Source: Caminibacter mediatlanticus TB-2
GTDB lineage: Bacteria; Campylobacterota; Campylobacteria; Campylobacterales; Nautiliaceae
Length of the DNA: 64,000 nucleotides
Direction of reading: 5' to 3'
Assembly: GCF_005843985.1 (NCBI RefSeq)
Contig: NZ_CP040463.1
Span: 856,001-920,000, forward strand
Within the stretch, counting starts at the first letter, position 1. Each line of letters opens with the position of its first letter. The position numbers were made by a program, and so were the translations under genes. Under the pieces are notes generated by a model. That model was not told the DNA's origin, made no database searches, and saw only the letters and a list, made by a program, of their open reading frames with translations. Shown one piece after another: positions 8,612-19,857 of this stretch.

Positions 8612-9037
8612 TTAAACCTCCAATATAATTGTTACAGGTCCATCATTTATAATTTCAACTTCCATATCTGCACCAAATATTCCTGCTTTTGTAGTGATAT
8701 TTTTTTGTAATATTGATTTTAACTTTTCAAAAAATATTTTAGCTTCATTAGGCGGCATAGAATTTTGAAAATTAGGTCGCGTACCTTTTTTAGTAATTGC
8801 TGGAATTGTAAAATTAGGAATTAAAAGAATTTCTCCATTTATTTCTAAAACATTTTTACTAAATTTTTCTTCAAATAATCTTAAATTTAAAATTTTTTTA
8901 GCCATTTTTTGGAGTTTTTCTTCTGTGTCTTCTTTTTCAAAGCCTATCAAAACAGTTAATCCTTTATTTATTTCTTCAATAATTTTTTTATTTACAATAA
9001 CTTTTGAAGATTTAACTCTTTGAATAACTGCTTTCAT
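8612..9037 (-). CDS. dtd: D-aminoacyl-tRNA deacylase
   Basis: Dtd hydrolyses D-aminoacyl-tRNAs (and Gly-tRNAAla), keeping D-residues out of protein. The start MKAVIQRV is the family N-terminus; the ATG at 9037 has GGAG eight bases upstream, better than the TTG at 9043. The signature GTRPNFQNSMPPNEA and the C-terminal GPVTI (the active-site Gly-cisPro motif) are intact. The product is 142 aa, family length. It overlaps the end of hemH by 26 bases. Confidence 0.95.
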   Translation of the reverse strand: MKAVIQRVKSSKVIVNKKIIEEINKGLTVLIGFEKEDTEEKLQKMAKKILNLRLFEEKFSKNVLEINGEILLIPNFTIPAITKKGTRPNFQNSMPPNEAKIFFEKLKSILQKNITTKAGIFGADMEVEIINDGPVTIILEV

Positions 9038-9908
9038 TTGCAAGCTCCACTAAAAATTTTGCAATTTTTTCATCATCATTAGGACATTTTACTACTTTAT
9101 AATTTTTAATTCCATATTCTTTTGCTAATTCTTTATATTCAATACTTAATTCTAAATCAGTTTCAGAGTTATCTATCATAAAAGAGAGAGGATAGACTAA
9201 GACATTTTCGTTTTTATATTTTTTTAATTCCTCATTTAAATAAGGTTTTAGCCACTCTAATGGACCAAATCTTGATTGGAATGCTAAATTGATTGATTTA
9301 AACTTAGATAATTTCTTTTTAAGAATTTCTACATGAGAGAGGATATGAGAATAGTATTTATCTCCTTTATTTATTAGTTTTTTTGGTATTCCATGAGCTG
9401 AGAAGATTAAATTCCATTCTTTTGGATTATCTACTTCTTTTAAAATGTTTTCTTTAATTATTTCGTTAAATTTTTCATTTTCAAAAAAAGGGTTTATAAT
9501 TTTTACTTTTCCTTTAAAGTTAGTATTTTTTAAATCATCTAAACAACTTTCAAATGTAGTAAAAGAGTAATGAGGGTATAAAGGTAAAAAGATAATTTCT
9601 TCATATTTGTGAATAATTTTATTTAGATAAGGTTTTGTATAACGCATAGCATATACTACTTCATAATTAGTATATTTTTGCATTTCATTACATAAATTTT
9701 CAGTAATTGTATATATTCTACTTCCTCCTATCTTTTTATAATTTTCCCATACTTTTTTATATCTTAAATTTGCAATAATTGGAGCAATAATTTTTCTAAA
9801 AGGAGAGTTTAAAATTCTTTTATCTTTAAACATATTTAATAAAAACTCTCTTAGTTCGTCTTTGTTTCTTGCTCCACCCATATTATGTAAAATAATTGCT
9901 CTTTTCAA
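9012..9908 (-). CDS. hemH: Ferrochelatase
   Basis: HemH inserts Fe(II) into protoporphyrin IX, the last step of haem b synthesis (or, in organisms using the coproporphyrin route, into coproporphyrin III). Visible blocks are AIILHNMGGARNKDEL at the N-terminus, the catalytic-His region FSAHGIPKKLI, and the FQSRFGPLEWLKPYL signature; the late acidic segment LVYPLSFMIDNSETDLEL is present. I chose a TTG start at 9908, with AAAGGAT just upstream; the reading frame is open for nine more codons to another TTG but without a ribosome site. First gene of a hemH-dtd-DUF2914 operon. Confidence 0.93.
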   Translation of the reverse strand: MKRAIILHNMGGARNKDELREFLLNMFKDKRILNSPFRKIIAPIIANLRYKKVWENYKKIGGSRIYTITENLCNEMQKYTNYEVVYAMRYTKPYLNKIIHKYEEIIFLPLYPHYSFTTFESCLDDLKNTNFKGKVKIINPFFENEKFNEIIKENILKEVDNPKEWNLIFSAHGIPKKLINKGDKYYSHILSHVEILKKKLSKFKSINLAFQSRFGPLEWLKPYLNEELKKYKNENVLVYPLSFMIDNSETDLELSIEYKELAKEYGIKNYKVVKCPNDDEKIAKFLVELANESSYSKS

Positions 9909-9969
9909 TTTAATCCTTTTTGAGAATTTTAACAAATTTAATATAATATAAAAAATTAAGGAGGTAAAA

Positions 9970-10218
9970 ATGAGTTTTAATGATTTAGCTTCAATTGACG
10001 ATTTATACGTTGTGTGTTATTGTGAGGATGTAAATTTTGGTGAAATTATGAAAGTTATAAAAAGTGGTGTTTGTGATTTAGATAAAATAATAGAAATTAC
10101 TGGTGCTGGGAAAGGATGTGGTAAATGTATTTCACCTGAGAATGACCCAGCTGGTGAGAGAGCAATTCATTTAACAGAAATAATTGAACTTGCAAAAGCA
10201 GAAGGTTATTGTAAATAG
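9970..10218 (+). CDS. BFD-type [2Fe-2S]-binding protein
   Basis: An 82-aa protein with the bacterioferritin-associated ferredoxin pattern: a Cys-x-Cys pair (VVCYCEDV, residues 16-20) and a later Cys-x2-Cys (KGCGKC, near residues 49-54) that together bind a [2Fe-2S] cluster, as in Bfd and the central domain of NifU. Two further Cys occur (GVCD and the penultimate C). It may handle iron release or electron transfer, which suits the neighbouring ferrochelatase on the other strand. A strong GGAGG precedes the start. It ends in a bidirectional hairpin. Confidence 0.8.
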   Translation: MSFNDLASIDDLYVVCYCEDVNFGEIMKVIKSGVCDLDKIIEITGAGKGCGKCISPENDPAGERAIHLTEIIELAKAEGYCK

Positions 10219-10247
10219 TGGAGATTTAAATCTCCACATATTTTTTT
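10218..10247. terminator. Bidirectional terminator between the BFD gene and ribB
   Basis: A perfect 10-bp inverted repeat (GTGGAGATTT, 10218-10227, and AAATCTCCAC, 10228-10237) with a T-run to the right. It contains the ribB stop codon and the last base of the BFD stop, so it can end both convergent transcripts. Confidence 0.8.
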
Positions 10248-11236
10248 ATGTTAATTCCAAATCCTTTTAAAGCATTTAGATTGCTTTTATGATTTGATAT
10301 TAAATTTAAATTTTTAATTCCAAGATTTTTGAGTATCTGAGCTCCAATGCCAAACTCTTTATTGTCTTTTGAATTTGAGTCAATAAAAATTATAACCCCA
10401 TTATTATACTTTATATATTCAATTGCTTTATTATATTCATTCAGCATTTTTTCGTTAAGTAAAAAATCTACATTTTTAGTGACTTTAAAAAATTTGACAT
10501 TTGAAGTATCTTTTGGATTGTTAGCCAAAACATAATGTCTATTTCCAAGATGGTCTTTGAAAGTTATTTTTTTAAATTCTACTCCATTTATTTTTATGTT
10601 TTCTTCTTTTTCTTTTTTTATTAGGCTTTCAAATTGAAGTTTGTATTCAACTATATCTGAGATATATACAATTGATAAGTTGTGTTTTTTTGCAAATTTT
10701 TTTAAATCATCTCTTCTTGCCATAGTTCCATCTTCGTTCATAATCTCACAAATGACTGCACTTGGATAAAGACCAGCTAATTTGCAAATATCAACACTTC
10801 CTTCTGTATGACCAGTCCTTACTAATACTCCACCATCTTTTGCGATTAAAGGAAAAATATGACCAGGTTTAACAAAATCATCTGGTTTACTTGTAGGAGT
10901 TGAAAGTTTTTTAATTGTTAAATCTCTCTCATACGCGCTAATTCCTGTTTTAGTTTCTTTTGCATCAACACTAATTGTAAATGCAGTAGAAAAACTCTCT
11001 TTATTTTCACTAATCATAGGCTTTAAATCAAGTTTATTCGCAATTTCTTTTGTTAAAGAAACACAAATTAATCCTCTGCCTTCTTTAGCTAAAAAATTTA
11101 CTTTCTCAGGAGTAGAAAACACTCCTGCATAGACTAAATCTCCTTCATTTTCTCTATCTTCATCATCAATCATTATAATCATTTTACCTTTTTGAATATC
11201 TTCTATTGCTTTTTTTACTCTATTTATTGATTCCAT
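10226..11236 (-). CDS. ribB: 3,4-dihydroxy-2-butanone 4-phosphate synthase with degenerate RibA-like domain
   Basis: Residues 1-200 are RibB, which makes the four-carbon unit of riboflavin from ribulose 5-phosphate. Visible are MIDDEDRENEGDL (acid-rich metal loop, residues 21-33), FSTAFTISVDA and the RTGHTEGSVD motif. Residues about 210-336 align in outline with GTP cyclohydrolase II but lack the zinc-binding Cys cluster and the catalytic Arg/Tyr block, so only the first activity is expected. Such RibB fusions with a decayed RibA tail are known in Campylobacter and Helicobacter. The start overlaps the cinA stop by one base (TAATG). Confidence 0.9.
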   Translation of the reverse strand: MESINRVKKAIEDIQKGKMIIMIDDEDRENEGDLVYAGVFSTPEKVNFLAKEGRGLICVSLTKEIANKLDLKPMISENKESFSTAFTISVDAKETKTGISAYERDLTIKKLSTPTSKPDDFVKPGHIFPLIAKDGGVLVRTGHTEGSVDICKLAGLYPSAVICEIMNEDGTMARRDDLKKFAKKHNLSIVYISDIVEYKLQFESLIKKEKEENIKINGVEFKKITFKDHLGNRHYVLANNPKDTSNVKFFKVTKNVDFLLNEKMLNEYNKAIEYIKYNNGVIIFIDSNSKDNKEFGIGAQILKNLGIKNLNLISNHKSNLNALKGFGINIKKYVEI

Positions 11237-12249
11237 TAATCTCCTTTATAATATAACTCAGCAAAATTTATAAACATTCTAATGCCATTCATCATAGCTT
11301 GATATTGAATATAGTTTCTACTACCTTTAAAATGGTAAAGTTCTACTTTTAAATTTTTTCTATCACAAACACCAATATAAACAGTCCCCACTGGTTTTTC
11401 GGGAGTGCTTCCACTTGGGCCTGCAATTCCACTAACTGCAATAGCATAGTCACTTTTTGCTATTTCAATTGCACCAAGTAACATCTCTTTTACAGTCTGT
11501 TCGCTAACTGCTCCATATTTTTCAAGAGTTGCATGACTGACTCCAAGCCACTCTTCTTTTATCCAGTTTGCATAACTTACAACACTTCCATCAAAACAGT
11601 TACTACTACCTGAGTGTTTTGTAAGGCTTGAAGCAATAAGTCCACCAGTGCAACTCTCAGCAAATGTTATTTTTTTAGGAGGTAAAGTTTTTATAATGTG
11701 TTCAAATATGTTTCCAAAAATTACATAAGGAATTGCTTTTGTTATCTCTTTTTTAATTTTTTCATCAAGAGGCTCTGTAAAAAACTGTAAAAAACCTCCT
11801 TCATTTTCTAATAAAGTAAAGTCTAATTTATGAGCATTTAAAATTGGTTCTAAAAACATTAATGTAGTTTCTTTATCAAACCTAAAAACATTTATGCACT
11901 CATACTCAGGAGTAATAATAAAAATTTCTGGAATTTCATCTTCAACTAAAATTACATTTATATTTTTCTGATTAATTTTTACTAAAAAGCTATTTTTACT
12001 AAATTTAGCCATTTCTGGGACTAAAAAGTCATTTTTAACAATTAAATTTTGGTTTGTAAGTCTTGCTATAATTCTTGCAACAAGTGGATATGTTTTTTTA
12101 TTAGTTACAATTAATGAGTCCTCTTTTGGAAGAAATTCTATATCAAAATTATTTAGGTAAACTATTTTATTATAATCAATTAATTTTAAAATATCTTCTT
12201 GTAATTCTTTTTTGAATTTCCACTCTTTACCAACAAAAATAACTTGCAT
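11236..12249 (-). CDS. CinA-like protein with nicotinamide-nucleotide amidase domain
   Basis: The C-terminal domain (from about residue 190) is a PncC/CinA_C amidase that turns NMN into nicotinate mononucleotide for NAD recycling. Family blocks FAESCTGGLIAS, GSVVSYANWIKEEWLGV, YGAVSEQTV and SGIAGPSGSTPEKPVGTVYIG are complete. The N-terminal 180 residues are shorter than and diverged from the usual MoaB-like ADP-ribose pyrophosphatase half of CinA, so that function is doubtful. AAGGAG lies upstream of the ATG. It is co-transcribed with ribB and divergent from ppk2. Confidence 0.85.
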   Translation of the reverse strand: MQVIFVGKEWKFKKELQEDILKLIDYNKIVYLNNFDIEFLPKEDSLIVTNKKTYPLVARIIARLTNQNLIVKNDFLVPEMAKFSKNSFLVKINQKNINVILVEDEIPEIFIITPEYECINVFRFDKETTLMFLEPILNAHKLDFTLLENEGGFLQFFTEPLDEKIKKEITKAIPYVIFGNIFEHIIKTLPPKKITFAESCTGGLIASSLTKHSGSSNCFDGSVVSYANWIKEEWLGVSHATLEKYGAVSEQTVKEMLLGAIEIAKSDYAIAVSGIAGPSGSTPEKPVGTVYIGVCDRKNLKVELYHFKGSRNYIQYQAMMNGIRMFINFAELYYKGD

Positions 12250-12266
12250 TTTTTACTCCTTAGCTT

Positions 12267-12280
12267 TATAATTGTATTAT
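12267..12280 (+). promoter_or_regulatory. -10 region for ppk2
   Basis: TATAAT (12267-12272) and TATTAT (12275-12280) lie 19-32 bases before the ppk2 ATG in the divergent cinA/ppk2 spacer. Confidence 0.4.
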
Positions 12281-12298
12281 AACATTAAAAGGATTAAT

Positions 12299-13087
12299 AT
12301 GAAATTACCTGAATATGAGTTACCAAAAGAGAAAGTATTTAAAGATAATGGAAAATTAAAAAAGAAGTTTTACAAAAAAGAAATTAAAAAGCTTCAAATT
12401 GAGTTTGTAAAACTACAAAGTTATATTGTTAATAATAGAAAAAGGCTTTTGTCTACTTTTGATGGAGTTGATACAGCAGGAAAAGATGGGACTATTAGAA
12501 GGATTTTAAGATATTTAAATCCAAGAATTGCAAGAAGTGTAGCACTTCCAAAACCAAGTGATAGAGAAAAAACTCAGTGGTATTTTCAGAGATATGTTCC
12601 TCATTTTCCAGCAGGTGGGGAATTAATCTTCTTTAATAGAAGTTGGTATAATAGAGCAACAGTTGAGAGAGTTTTTAATTTTTGCACTTATGAAGAATAT
12701 TTAAGATTTATTAGACAAGTTCCAAAATTTGAAGATTTGATAATTGATGAGGGTATTAAATTTTTTAAATTTTGGCTTGATATTAGTAAAGAAGAGATGA
12801 AAAAAAGACTTGAAGAGAGAGAAAAATGTATTTTAAAAAATTGGAAATTATCTTCTCTTGATTGGGAGAGTTACAAACATTATGATGATTATCAAAAATA
12901 CAAAAAAGAGATGTTTGATTTAACGGCAACACCTTATGCACCATGGATAGAAGTAGATGCTAATGATAAAAAAAGAGCCAGAATTAATGTTATGAGATAT
13001 ATCATCTCTAAGTTTGAATATCCCCAAAAAGATTATTTTTATGAAGCTGACCCAAGTATTGTAAAAATAATAACAAATGCAGGATAA
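12299..13087 (+). CDS. ppk2: Polyphosphate kinase 2 family protein
   Basis: PPK2 enzymes phosphorylate nucleoside mono- or diphosphates using polyphosphate. The P-loop FDGVDTAGKDGTI (GxDxxGK) lies near residues 54-66. The lid/catalytic segment FFNRSWYNRATVERVF and the downstream DEGIKFFKFWLDIS and DWESYKHYDDYQKYKKEM blocks fit the family. At 262 aa it is a single-domain form; whether it prefers ADP, GDP or AMP cannot be read off. I use the ATG at 12299, seven bases after AAAGG, rather than a TTG at 12272 that overlaps the -10 box. Confidence 0.9.
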   Translation: MKLPEYELPKEKVFKDNGKLKKKFYKKEIKKLQIEFVKLQSYIVNNRKRLLSTFDGVDTAGKDGTIRRILRYLNPRIARSVALPKPSDREKTQWYFQRYVPHFPAGGELIFFNRSWYNRATVERVFNFCTYEEYLRFIRQVPKFEDLIIDEGIKFFKFWLDISKEEMKKRLEEREKCILKNWKLSSLDWESYKHYDDYQKYKKEMFDLTATPYAPWIEVDANDKKRARINVMRYIISKFEYPQKDYFYEADPSIVKIITNAG

Positions 13088-13123
13088 TTTGATATAATAC
13101 ATTGCAAAAAAAGGAAAAATTAA

Positions 13124-15859
13124 ATGGATTATAAAGATACTCTTCTTCTTCCAAAAACTTCATTTCCAATGAGAGGAAATCTTCCACAAAATGAGCCTAA
13201 AAGATATAAAAAATGGTTTAGTGAAAATGTGTATGATAGAATGAAACAAAATAGAAAAGGTAACGATAGATTTAATCTTCACGATGGACCACCTTATGCT
13301 AATGGACATATTCATATAGGACATGCATTAAATAAAATATTAAAAGATATAATCAATAAATATTACTATTTTCAAGGTTTTGATATTAGATATGTACCAG
13401 GTTGGGATTGTCATGGTCTTCCAATCGAACAACAAGTAGAAAAAAAACTTGGAAAAGAAAAAAAAGAATCTCTTCCTAAAACAAAAATTAGAGAACTTTG
13501 CCGTGAGCATGCTTCAAAATTTATTGAAATTCAAAAAGAGGAATTTAAATCTCTTGGAGTTATAGGGGATTGGGAAAATCCTTATAAAACAATGGATTTT
13601 GAATTTGAAGCAGATATTTATAAAGCCCTAAGTGAAATTGCAAAAAAAGGTCTTTTAGTTGAGAGAAGCAAACCTGTATTTTGGTGTATGCACGATAAAA
13701 CTGCCTTAGCAGAAGCTGAGGTTGAGTATGAAAATAAAGAAGATTATTCTATTTATGTTGCTTTTCCTTTAAGTGAAGATGCTAATAAAAAATTAAATAT
13801 CAATAATGCAAAAATTATTATTTGGACAACAACTCCTTGGACACTTCCTGCTAATATGGGAATTGCTCTAAATCCAGAAGAGGCTTATGTATTAACAAGT
13901 GATAATTATATTGTTGCTAAAAAAAGGTATGAGGCTTTAAAAGAAGAGGGTGTTATAAAAGGTGATATTTTAAAAGAATTTAGTGCAGCTGAATTTGAGA
14001 ATTTAAAAGCTATTAATCCATTAAATAATAGAGAAAGTTTAATTATTTTAGGTGAGCATGTAACTATGGATGGTGGTAGTGGATGTGTTCATACAGCACC
14101 AGGTCATGGAGAAGAAGATTATAGAGTTTGGTTAAAATATGGAAATAGTGAAATTATTCAGCCTGTTGATGATGAAGGAAAATATAGTGAAATTATAAAA
14201 AAAGAAAATCTTCTTCCAGATGAGTTTGTTGGAGAGCATATATTTAAAGCAAATGAAAAAATTTTAGAGTTACTTGATAATAATTTAGTTAGTGTTTCTA
14301 AGTTTACTCATAGTTACCCTCATTGTTGGAGATGTCATAATCCTGTAATTTTTAGAGCAACAAAACAATTTTTTATTGCAATGGATAAAGAAGTTGAAGG
14401 AGATACTTTAAGAGATAGAGCATTAAATGAAATTGAAAAAGTTGAGTTTACTCCTGAGAGTGGAAAAAATAGATTAAAATCAATGGTTAGTAATAGACCT
14501 GATTGGTGTATTTCTCGTCAAAGAGACTGGGGAGTACCTATTGCATTTTTTAGAGACAAAACAACAGGTGAATTAATTATTGATGATGAAATTATTGAAA
14601 ATATTTATAATATATTTAAAAAAGAAGGTGCTGATGCTTGGTATGATAGAAGCATTGAAGAATTACTTCCTGAATCTAAAAAACATTTAGCTAAAAATTT
14701 AGAAAAAGTAGAGGATATTTTAGATGTTTGGTTTGATAGTGGCTCTACTTGGTTTGCAGTACTAAAATCAAATAGATATGATGCGGGAGAATATCCTGCA
14801 AGTATGTACCTTGAAGGAAGTGACCAACATAGAGGTTGGTTTCAAAGCTCACTTCTTGTATCAACAGCAATTGAGAAAAAAGCGCCTTATAAATCTATTT
14901 TAACTCATGGTTTCACCGTTGATGAAAAAGGTGAAAAAATGAGTAAAAGTAAGGGTAATGTTGTTGCCCCAAGTGAAGTTGCTAAAAAATTTGGGACAGA
15001 AATTCTTAGACTGTGGGTAGCTACAAGTGATTATTCAAGTGATATTAAACTTGGTGAGAATATTTTAAAACAAGTTGCAGAACAATATAGAAAAATAAGA
15101 AATACAATAAGATTTTTACTTGCTAATATTAATGACCTTGAAGAAATTAAGCTTGATAATCCAAGTATGATTGATAAATGGATTTTAGCAAGAAGTAAAG
15201 AAGTTTTTGATGAGGTTGTTTATCTATTTGGAAAATATGATTTTAGCAAAGCATTCCAAATTTTAAATAACTTTATTGTTACAGAACTTAGTGCAATTTA
15301 TTTAGATGTATGTAAAGATAGGTTATATTGTGAAGAATTGAATTCGACCAAAAGAAGAAATTCTCAAAGCACAATGGCTATAATTTTAAAAGAACTTTTA
15401 GCTTTACTTGCACCAGTCCTTACATATACAATGGATGAAGCAGTAGAAAATGCTCCACGAGTTATAAAAGAAGATAAAAAAGATATTTTTGATTTCGTAT
15501 ATACTCCACTTATGGCAGTTGAAAACCCTATTGATGATGAAGTGCTTGATATTAGAAGAAGATTTTATGAAATTGTTGATAGATTAAAAAAAGAAAAAGT
15601 TATAAAAGATACACTTGAACTTGCAATTGAGACTAATTATGATAAGTTACTAAAAGATGAAATGGCTGAATTTTTTAATGTAAGTTTAATAGGTGATGAT
15701 ATAGAAGATAAAGTTTTAGATGAGTTTCATATTGGAGAGAATCAATTCGTATTAAAAATTAAAAAATCTCCTCTTCATAAATGTCCAAGATGTTGGAGAT
15801 ATTTAGCAAAAGAAGAAAATAGTTTATGTGATAGATGTAGTAAGGTTTTAAATGGATAA
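13124..15859 (+). CDS. ileS: Isoleucyl-tRNA synthetase
   Basis: IleS charges tRNA-Ile and edits mischarged Val. The class I HIGH motif is at residues 64-67 (GHIHIGHA) and KMSKS at 605-609. The CP1 editing insert with the Thr-rich [11 protein letters not shown] and [14 protein letters not shown] segments is present. The C-terminal zinc finger (CPRCWRY, then CDRCSK) is complete. The 911 aa are full length. The end overlaps a newly noted 34-codon membrane ORF, and gatA and guaB follow, forming one long transcription unit. Confidence 0.97.
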   Translation: MDYKDTLLLPKTSFPMRGNLPQNEPKRYKKWFSENVYDRMKQNRKGNDRFNLHDGPPYANGHIHIGHALNKILKDIINKYYYFQGFDIRYVPGWDCHGLPIEQQVEKKLGKEKKESLPKTKIRELCREHASKFIEIQKEEFKSLGVIGDWENPYKTMDFEFEADIYKALSEIAKKGLLVERSKPVFWCMHDKTALAEAEVEYENKEDYSIYVAFPLSEDANKKLNINNAKIIIWTTTPWTLPANMGIALNPEEAYVLTSDNYIVAKKRYEALKEEGVIKGDILKEFSAAEFENLKAINPLNNRESLIILGEHVTMDGGSGCVHTAPGHGEEDYRVWLKYGNSEIIQPVDDEGKYSEIIKKENLLPDEFVGEHIFKANEKILELLDNNLVSVSKFTHSYPHCWRCHNPVIFRATKQFFIAMDKEVEGDTLRDRALNEIEKVEFTPESGKNRLKSMVSNRPDWCISRQRDWGVPIAFFRDKTTGELIIDDEIIENIYNIFKKEGADAWYDRSIEELLPESKKHLAKNLEKVEDILDVWFDSGSTWFAVLKSNRYDAGEYPASMYLEGSDQHRGWFQSSLLVSTAIEKKAPYKSILTHGFTVDEKGEKMSKSKGNVVAPSEVAKKFGTEILRLWVATSDYSSDIKLGENILKQVAEQYRKIRNTIRFLLANINDLEEIKLDNPSMIDKWILARSKEVFDEVVYLFGKYDFSKAFQILNNFIVTELSAIYLDVCKDRLYCEELNSTKRRNSQSTMAIILKELLALLAPVLTYTMDEAVENAPRVIKEDKKDIFDFVYTPLMAVENPIDDEVLDIRRRFYEIVDRLKKEKVIKDTLELAIETNYDKLLKDEMAEFFNVSLIGDDIEDKVLDEFHIGENQFVLKIKKSPLHKCPRCWRYLAKEENSLCDRCSKVLNG

Positions 15860-15956
15860 GCCAATTCCTTTTTGGTTTATTTTACTTACAGTTATTTTAT
15901 TAGTAGGAAGTAGTTTTTTAATATATTTGTGGCTTAAAAATTTAAAAAAGGATTAG
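15852..15956 (+). CDS. Small single-pass membrane protein, 34 aa
   Basis: The ORF starts at an ATG overlapping the last eight bases of ileS and ends one base before the gatA ATG, so it fits exactly into the operon. The peptide begins MDKPIPFWF, has one hydrophobic helix of about 21 residues (from FWFILLTV to LIYLWL) and ends in a basic-acidic tail KNLKKD, giving an N-out/C-in prediction. No family was recognised. Its exact tiling between two translated genes, and its membrane-like codon pattern, are the evidence that it is real. Function unknown. Confidence 0.6.
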   Translation: MDKPIPFWFILLTVILLVGSSFLIYLWLKNLKKD

Positions 15957-15957
15957 T

Positions 15958-18758
<2,801 letters not shown>

Positions 18759-18785
18759 TTTTTAATCTTCTTTTAATTTTTTTTG

Positions 18786-18809
18786 TTTTTGTTATTTTTT
18801 TGTTATAAT
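18786..18809 (+). promoter_or_regulatory. Promoter of the TAXI/TRAP operon
   Basis: TATAAT (18804-18809) lies 22 bases before the start codon. The 10-mer TTTTTGTTAT occurs twice with an 11-base period (18786-18795 and 18797-18806), the second copy running into the -10 box. Because the tract is T-rich the repeat may be fortuitous. Confidence 0.45.
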
Positions 18810-18831
18810 GTAAATAAAAAAGGAGAATAAA

Positions 18832-19791
18832 ATGAAAAAATTAGTATTAAGTACACTAACAGCAGCATTTTTATCAACAAGTGCATTTGCATATCAGTTT
18901 ATTACAATTGGTACAGGTAGTGTAACAGGAGTTTATTATCCAACAGGTGGTGCAATATGTAGACTTATGAATAAAGAAAAAAGAAAAACAGGAGTAAAAT
19001 GTACGGTTGAGAGTACAGGAGGAAGTGTATATAACATTAATGCAATAAAAAAAGGTGAGCTTGATTTTGGTATTGCACAAAGTGATGTTGTATATCAAGC
19101 ATATAATGGTGAAGGTAAGTTTAAAGGAAAGCCTTTTAAAGGTTTAAGAGTTGTTATGTCAATTCATCCAGAGTTATTAACTCTTGTTGTAAGAAAAGAT
19201 AGTGGAATTAAAAACTTTTTTGATTTAAAAGGTCATAGAATTAATATTGGAAATCCTGGAAGTGGTAATGAAGCAGCAGTAAAAACACTTTTTGATTATT
19301 GTAAAAAAATGAATTTAAAAGATATTAAAGTAGAACAATTAAAAGTAAGTGAATGTCCAAATGCTTTAAAAGATAAAAAAATTGATGGATATTTCTATAT
19401 GGTAGGACATCCAACTGCGAATATTAAAGATGCAGCAAACTCAACTCAAATTGATTTAATATCACTTGATAATGTACCAGCAGCACAAAAACTTGTAGCA
19501 GAAAAACCTTATTATGCTTGGGGAGTAATTCCAGCTGGAATGTATAAAGGTGTAAATCATCCAACTAAAACTTATGGTGTAAAAGCAATTTTAGTAACAT
19601 CAGATAAAATGGATGATAAAACTGTTTATTATTTAACAAAAGCAATTTTAGATAATTTTGACAAATTTAAAAGAATGCATCCGGCTTATAAAAACTTAAC
19701 TAAAAAAGATTTACTTAAAGGTTTTGATTTAAAAATGATGCATCCAGGTGCAAAAAAAGCTTTCGAGGAAGCTGGATTACTTCCTAAGTAA
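18832..19791 (+). CDS. TAXI-family TRAP transporter solute-binding protein
   Basis: This periplasmic binding protein feeds the neighbouring TRAP permease. Residues 1-20 are a Sec signal peptide ending in AFA. The mature N-terminus FITIGTGSVTGVYYPTGGAICRL is the hallmark of the TAXI (TRAP-associated extracytoplasmic immunogenic) family; a GNPGSGNEAAVKTLFD ligand-loop block follows. TAXI proteins are linked to amino or dicarboxylic acids such as glutamate, but the ligand here is not predictable. A hairpin over its stop codon may favour expression of the binding protein over the permease. Confidence 0.92.
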   Translation: MKKLVLSTLTAAFLSTSAFAYQFITIGTGSVTGVYYPTGGAICRLMNKEKRKTGVKCTVESTGGSVYNINAIKKGELDFGIAQSDVVYQAYNGEGKFKGKPFKGLRVVMSIHPELLTLVVRKDSGIKNFFDLKGHRINIGNPGSGNEAAVKTLFDYCKKMNLKDIKVEQLKVSECPNALKDKKIDGYFYMVGHPTANIKDAANSTQIDLISLDNVPAAQKLVAEKPYYAWGVIPAGMYKGVNHPTKTYGVKAILVTSDKMDDKTVYYLTKAILDNFDKFKRMHPAYKNLTKKDLLKGFDLKMMHPGAKKAFEEAGLLPK

Positions 19792-19800
19792 TCCTTTCTT
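19774..19800 (+). terminator. Intra-operon hairpin between binding protein and permease
   Basis: GGATTACTT (19774-19782) pairs with AAGTAATCC (19786-19794) over a three-base loop that precedes a short T-rich stretch. The weak T-run suggests partial termination or 3'-end protection of the binding-protein mRNA. Confidence 0.5.
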
Positions 19801-19857
19801 AGTTTTTATTCCAAATTTCAAGTTGTTGTTGTTTGTAATGAAAACTAAGGAGGTGTA

